This document shows, in pieces, positions 7,056-9,394 of a DNA stretch of 9,394 nucleotides (position 1 is its first letter; each line of letters begins with the position of its first letter). The notes under the pieces are model-generated. The model ran no database searches. It was not told the origin of the DNA and was given only the letters and a program-made list of their open reading frames with translations. The position numbers and the translations under genes are program-made. The DNA is taken from the NCBI GenBank assembly GCA_002454505.1, contig DKJA01000121.1:509-9902 (forward strand), given 5' to 3'. The DNA comes from Oxalobacteraceae bacterium UBA6704. Lineage in GTDB: Bacteria > Pseudomonadota > Gammaproteobacteria > Burkholderiales > Burkholderiaceae_D.

Positions 7056-9394
7056 GAACAGGCTCGCTTTCAGGCCGATTTTATAGGTGCGGCCGTATTG
7101 TTCGAACTGCACATTGCGTTCGCGGGTGCCCTGGTACACATAGTATTTTTCATTGTTCAGATTACTGGCTTCGAACGACAGCTGCCACCGCTTGTCGATC
7201 TGCCACGACAGCGAAAAGTCCACCTGCTGCTGGCTGTCGACGATGCGGTCCTGCGATGCATCGAGCACGTCGCTGCCCAGTTCCAGCAGATAGGGCGACT
7301 TGTAGTTGACGGCGATGCGGGTGCTGACCGGGCCATATTCGTAGCCGATCATCGCATTCGCCACGCGGTTCGACTGGCCCGGCAGGCGGATGTCGCGTCC
7401 GCGGCGCGTGCCGCTGTCTTCGTCGAAGCTGTCGATGCCGGCGCGCGAATGCGTCAGCGAGCCGTTGACCCCGACCAGCAGGCCGTTGAACGGCGCCGGC
7501 AGCATGCGCAGCGGCTGCTGCCATGCGAATTCCACGCCCTTTACTTTCGCGCTGTCGCCGTTGGCATACGAGGTGGCGGTGGTGTAGTCCGCCCACTGGC
7601 CCGTGCCGGCCAGGTTCGTGGCGTACGTGAAGTTGCGGATGTCCTTGTGGAAGACGTATGCGGAGATCGTGCCGTCCGCGCCGATGACCCGCTCGATGCC
7701 CAGGTCCAGATTGCGCGATTTCAGCGGCGCCAGGTCGGGATTGCCGATGGTCGCTTCGGTGGCGCTGTCGAGGCTGATGCCCGGCGCCAGCTGGCCGAAG
7801 TTGGCCCGCACCACGGAATTCGTGTAGGCCGCGCGCACGCTGGTGGCGCGGTCCACGTCCCAGCGCGCCTGCAGCGACGGCAGCCAGTTGGTGTACGAAC
7901 GGCTGGCCGTGCGCGGCGTGATGTCGTCTTCCGCGACCTGCTGGCCGGCGGCGCGGAAGCGGGTGCGTTCGGCGCGCACGCCGGCCAGCACCGACCAGTC
8001 GCCGCGGGTGAAGTTCGATTGCGCATACATCGCATCGATATCCTCGGTCATCGCAAAGTCGTCCAGCGCGGATTCGGCGGCCAGCAGCGCGCCGCTGCGG
8101 TCCAGGCCTGCCACGCGGGCGCGCACCAGTGCCGGGCTGATGGCCGTGCCGATCGTGCCCAGCGCGTAGTCCAGCGTGTGCTGCGCCGTGAACGCCGTCA
8201 TCGACGTGGAACCCGGACCCCAGTAGTTGCCGCTGTCCGTTTCATCGCTGTCGTAGCCCCACTGGTTCGTGTCGTTGCTCTTGTCGCGGCGGCTTGCCTT
8301 GGCGCCGAACTTGACGGCGGCGCGCCAGTCGGCGATCTCCACGTCGCGGCCCAGGTCCAGGCGGAACTGGCGGGCGCGGTCTTCCGCGTAGCCTTGCTGC
8401 AGCGTGATCGAGTTCAGCTTGTAGTTGGCCGCGTCGAAAGCGCTCGCCGGCGCGATCAGCTGCGGCTTCTGCGAGTTGGTGAAGCCGATACCGGAGAAGC
8501 TGCCGCGGAAGCGCGCGTCGTTGATCGATTCCGGCGCGTCATCCGTCGAGCGGCTGGCCGACGCTTCCGCATGTAGTTGCCAGCCGTCGAAGCGCTTGTC
8601 GGCGACGGCCGTCAGCGAGCGGATCTCCTGCGTGTATTTACGCTGGCGCAGGCGGCGTTCCAGGCGGCCCTTGTCCGTTTCGCCTTCGGCCAGGTCGTCG
8701 CTGTCGAAGCTGCCGGCGGTGAGGCGGTCGCGCACTTCGTCGTCGGAGAACCGGCTGACGAAAGTGCGCAGCGAGTAGCTGGTGGCCGCATCGGGACGCC
8801 AGTCCAGGTTCAGCGCGGCGGCGCGCCGTTCGCGCACCGGCAGGTAGTCGCGCAGCTCGAAGCCTTCCAGGCGGTCGCCCACCCAGGCGCCGCCCGTTTC
8901 CACGTTGTCCGAACCGAACTTGCGCTTTTCGCCGGAGATGCCGGCTGCCACGCCCAGCTTGCCATCCATGAAGCGCTGGGCCCACAGCACGTTGCCGGAA
9001 GGGCTGGTCTGGTCGGTTACCGTGTCGCGGCTGGCCGCGGCGCCGATGTTCAGCACGGGGCCCGGCAGGTCGAAGGCGGACAGCGTCTTCACTTCCACGG
9101 TGCCGCCCAGCGAACTGGCATCCTGGTCGGGCGTCAGCGTTTTCGACACTTCCAGCGTGCGGATCAGGCCCGCCGGCAGCACGTCCAGCGCAACGGCGCG
9201 GGTGCCCGATTCCGGCGACGGCACCAGCGCGCCATTGATCGTGACGGCATTGAGTTCCGGGCCGAGGCCGCGCACGGAAACGTAGCGGCCTTCGCCCTGG
9301 TCGCGCTGCACGGCCACGCCGGGCAGCCGGGCCAGCGCCTCCGCCGCGTTCTTGTCGGGCAGGCCGCCGATGTCGTCGCTGGACACGACGCTGA
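7053..9394 (-). CDS. TonB-dependent outer-membrane receptor, partial (N-terminus beyond right edge)
   Basis: The product is an outer-membrane beta-barrel with an N-terminal plug that imports a ligand using TonB energy. The frame is open through the right edge. The in-frame GTG at 9386 is internal: the plug sequence SVVSSDDIGGLPDKN straddles it, so signal peptide and TonB box are missing. Counting from that GTG, the plug includes DIGGLPDKNAAEALARLPGV (5-24), RYVSVRGLGPELNAVTINGA (34-53) and SSLGGTVEVKTL (91-102). This pattern is typical of the TonB-Xanth-Caul group (TIGR01782). The remaining ~650 residues form the barrel, ending in KIGLKASLF with the C-terminal Phe expected for BAM assembly. 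It directly precedes and overlaps the phytase gene, which suggests phytate, metal-phytate or an inositol phosphate as ligand. This is inference: related receptors often carry sugars or siderophores. Confidence 0.94.
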   Translation of the reverse strand, partial: SVVSSDDIGGLPDKNAAEALARLPGVAVQRDQGEGRYVSVRGLGPELNAVTINGALVPSPESGTRAVALDVLPAGLIRTLEVSKTLTPDQDASSLGGTVEVKTLSAFDLPGPVLNIGAAASRDTVTDQTSPSGNVLWAQRFMDGKLGVAAGISGEKRKFGSDNVETGGAWVGDRLEGFELRDYLPVRERRAAALNLDWRPDAATSYSLRTFVSRFSDDEVRDRLTAGSFDSDDLAEGETDKGRLERRLRQRKYTQEIRSLTAVADKRFDGWQLHAEASASRSTDDAPESINDARFRGSFSGIGFTNSQKPQLIAPASAFDAANYKLNSITLQQGYAEDRARQFRLDLGRDVEIADWRAAVKFGAKASRRDKSNDTNQWGYDSDETDSGNYWGPGSTSMTAFTAQHTLDYALGTIGTAISPALVRARVAGLDRSGALLAAESALDDFAMTEDIDAMYAQSNFTRGDWSVLAGVRAERTRFRAAGQQVAEDDITPRTASRSYTNWLPSLQARWDVDRATSVRAAYTNSVVRANFGQLAPGISLDSATEATIGNPDLAPLKSRNLDLGIERVIGADGTISAYVFHKDIRNFTYATNLAGTGQWADYTTATSYANGDSAKVKGVEFAWQQPLRMLPAPFNGLLVGVNGSLTHSRAGIDSFDEDSGTRRGRDIRLPGQSNRVANAMIGYEYGPVSTRIAVNYKSPYLLELGSDVLDASQDRIVDSQQQVDFSLSWQIDKRWQLSFEASNLNNEKYYVYQGTRERNVQFEQYGRTYKIGLKASLF

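Noticed and set aside
7098..8576. A plus-strand open frame of 492 codons opposite the receptor
   Set aside because: It has no recognisable motif and is rich in Arg, Ala, Gln and Val, as expected antisense to a GC-rich barrel gene.
9384..9386. GTG at 9386 as the start of the TonB-dependent receptor
   Set aside because: It falls inside the conserved plug sequence (SVVSSDDIGGLPDKN), the frame stays open to the edge, and a start here would leave no signal peptide. The gene is truncated by the window.

Overview
The window is a GC-rich stretch (roughly two thirds G+C by eye) from a Gram-negative bacterium. The gene families and codon style (a TonB-dependent receptor of the TonB-Xanth-Caul type, a two-domain beta-propeller phytase, and galT/galK ending and starting in ATGA) suggest a betaproteobacterium of the Oxalobacteraceae (Massilia/Duganella group). 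That placement is an inference, not a measurement. All six genes lie on the minus strand, so transcription runs from the right edge to the left. Long open frames on the plus strand are antisense shadows caused by the GC-rich codon usage.

Right part (5248-9394): a TonB-dependent outer-membrane receptor, cut by the right edge so that its signal peptide and TonB box are missing, is followed directly by a secreted beta-propeller phytase. Stop and start share one base (TGATG), so the two are almost certainly one transcript and translationally coupled. The obvious reading is a phytate-use locus: the receptor brings phytate, a metal-phytate complex or a phytase product across the outer membrane, and the periplasmic phytase removes phosphate. 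An inverted repeat just after the phytase stop may end this transcript.

Middle (2075-5078): an ABC-F ATPase with two nucleotide-binding domains (a soluble ribosome-associated type, not a transporter) and, 22 bases later, an AzgA-type NCS2 purine permease with a GTG start. The close spacing suggests cotranscription, but no functional link is evident.

Left part (1-1804): galT and the first 232 codons of galK, overlapping by ATGA, form a Leloir-pathway operon. GalT lacks most of the zinc and iron ligands known from the E. coli enzyme. The 270-base gap upstream of galT contains two tandem inverted repeats that are candidate operators for this operon.

No RNA genes, mobile elements, CRISPR arrays or prophage remnants were seen. 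I see no clearly undescribed system. The most distinctive item is the receptor-phytase pair, whose general type is already known.
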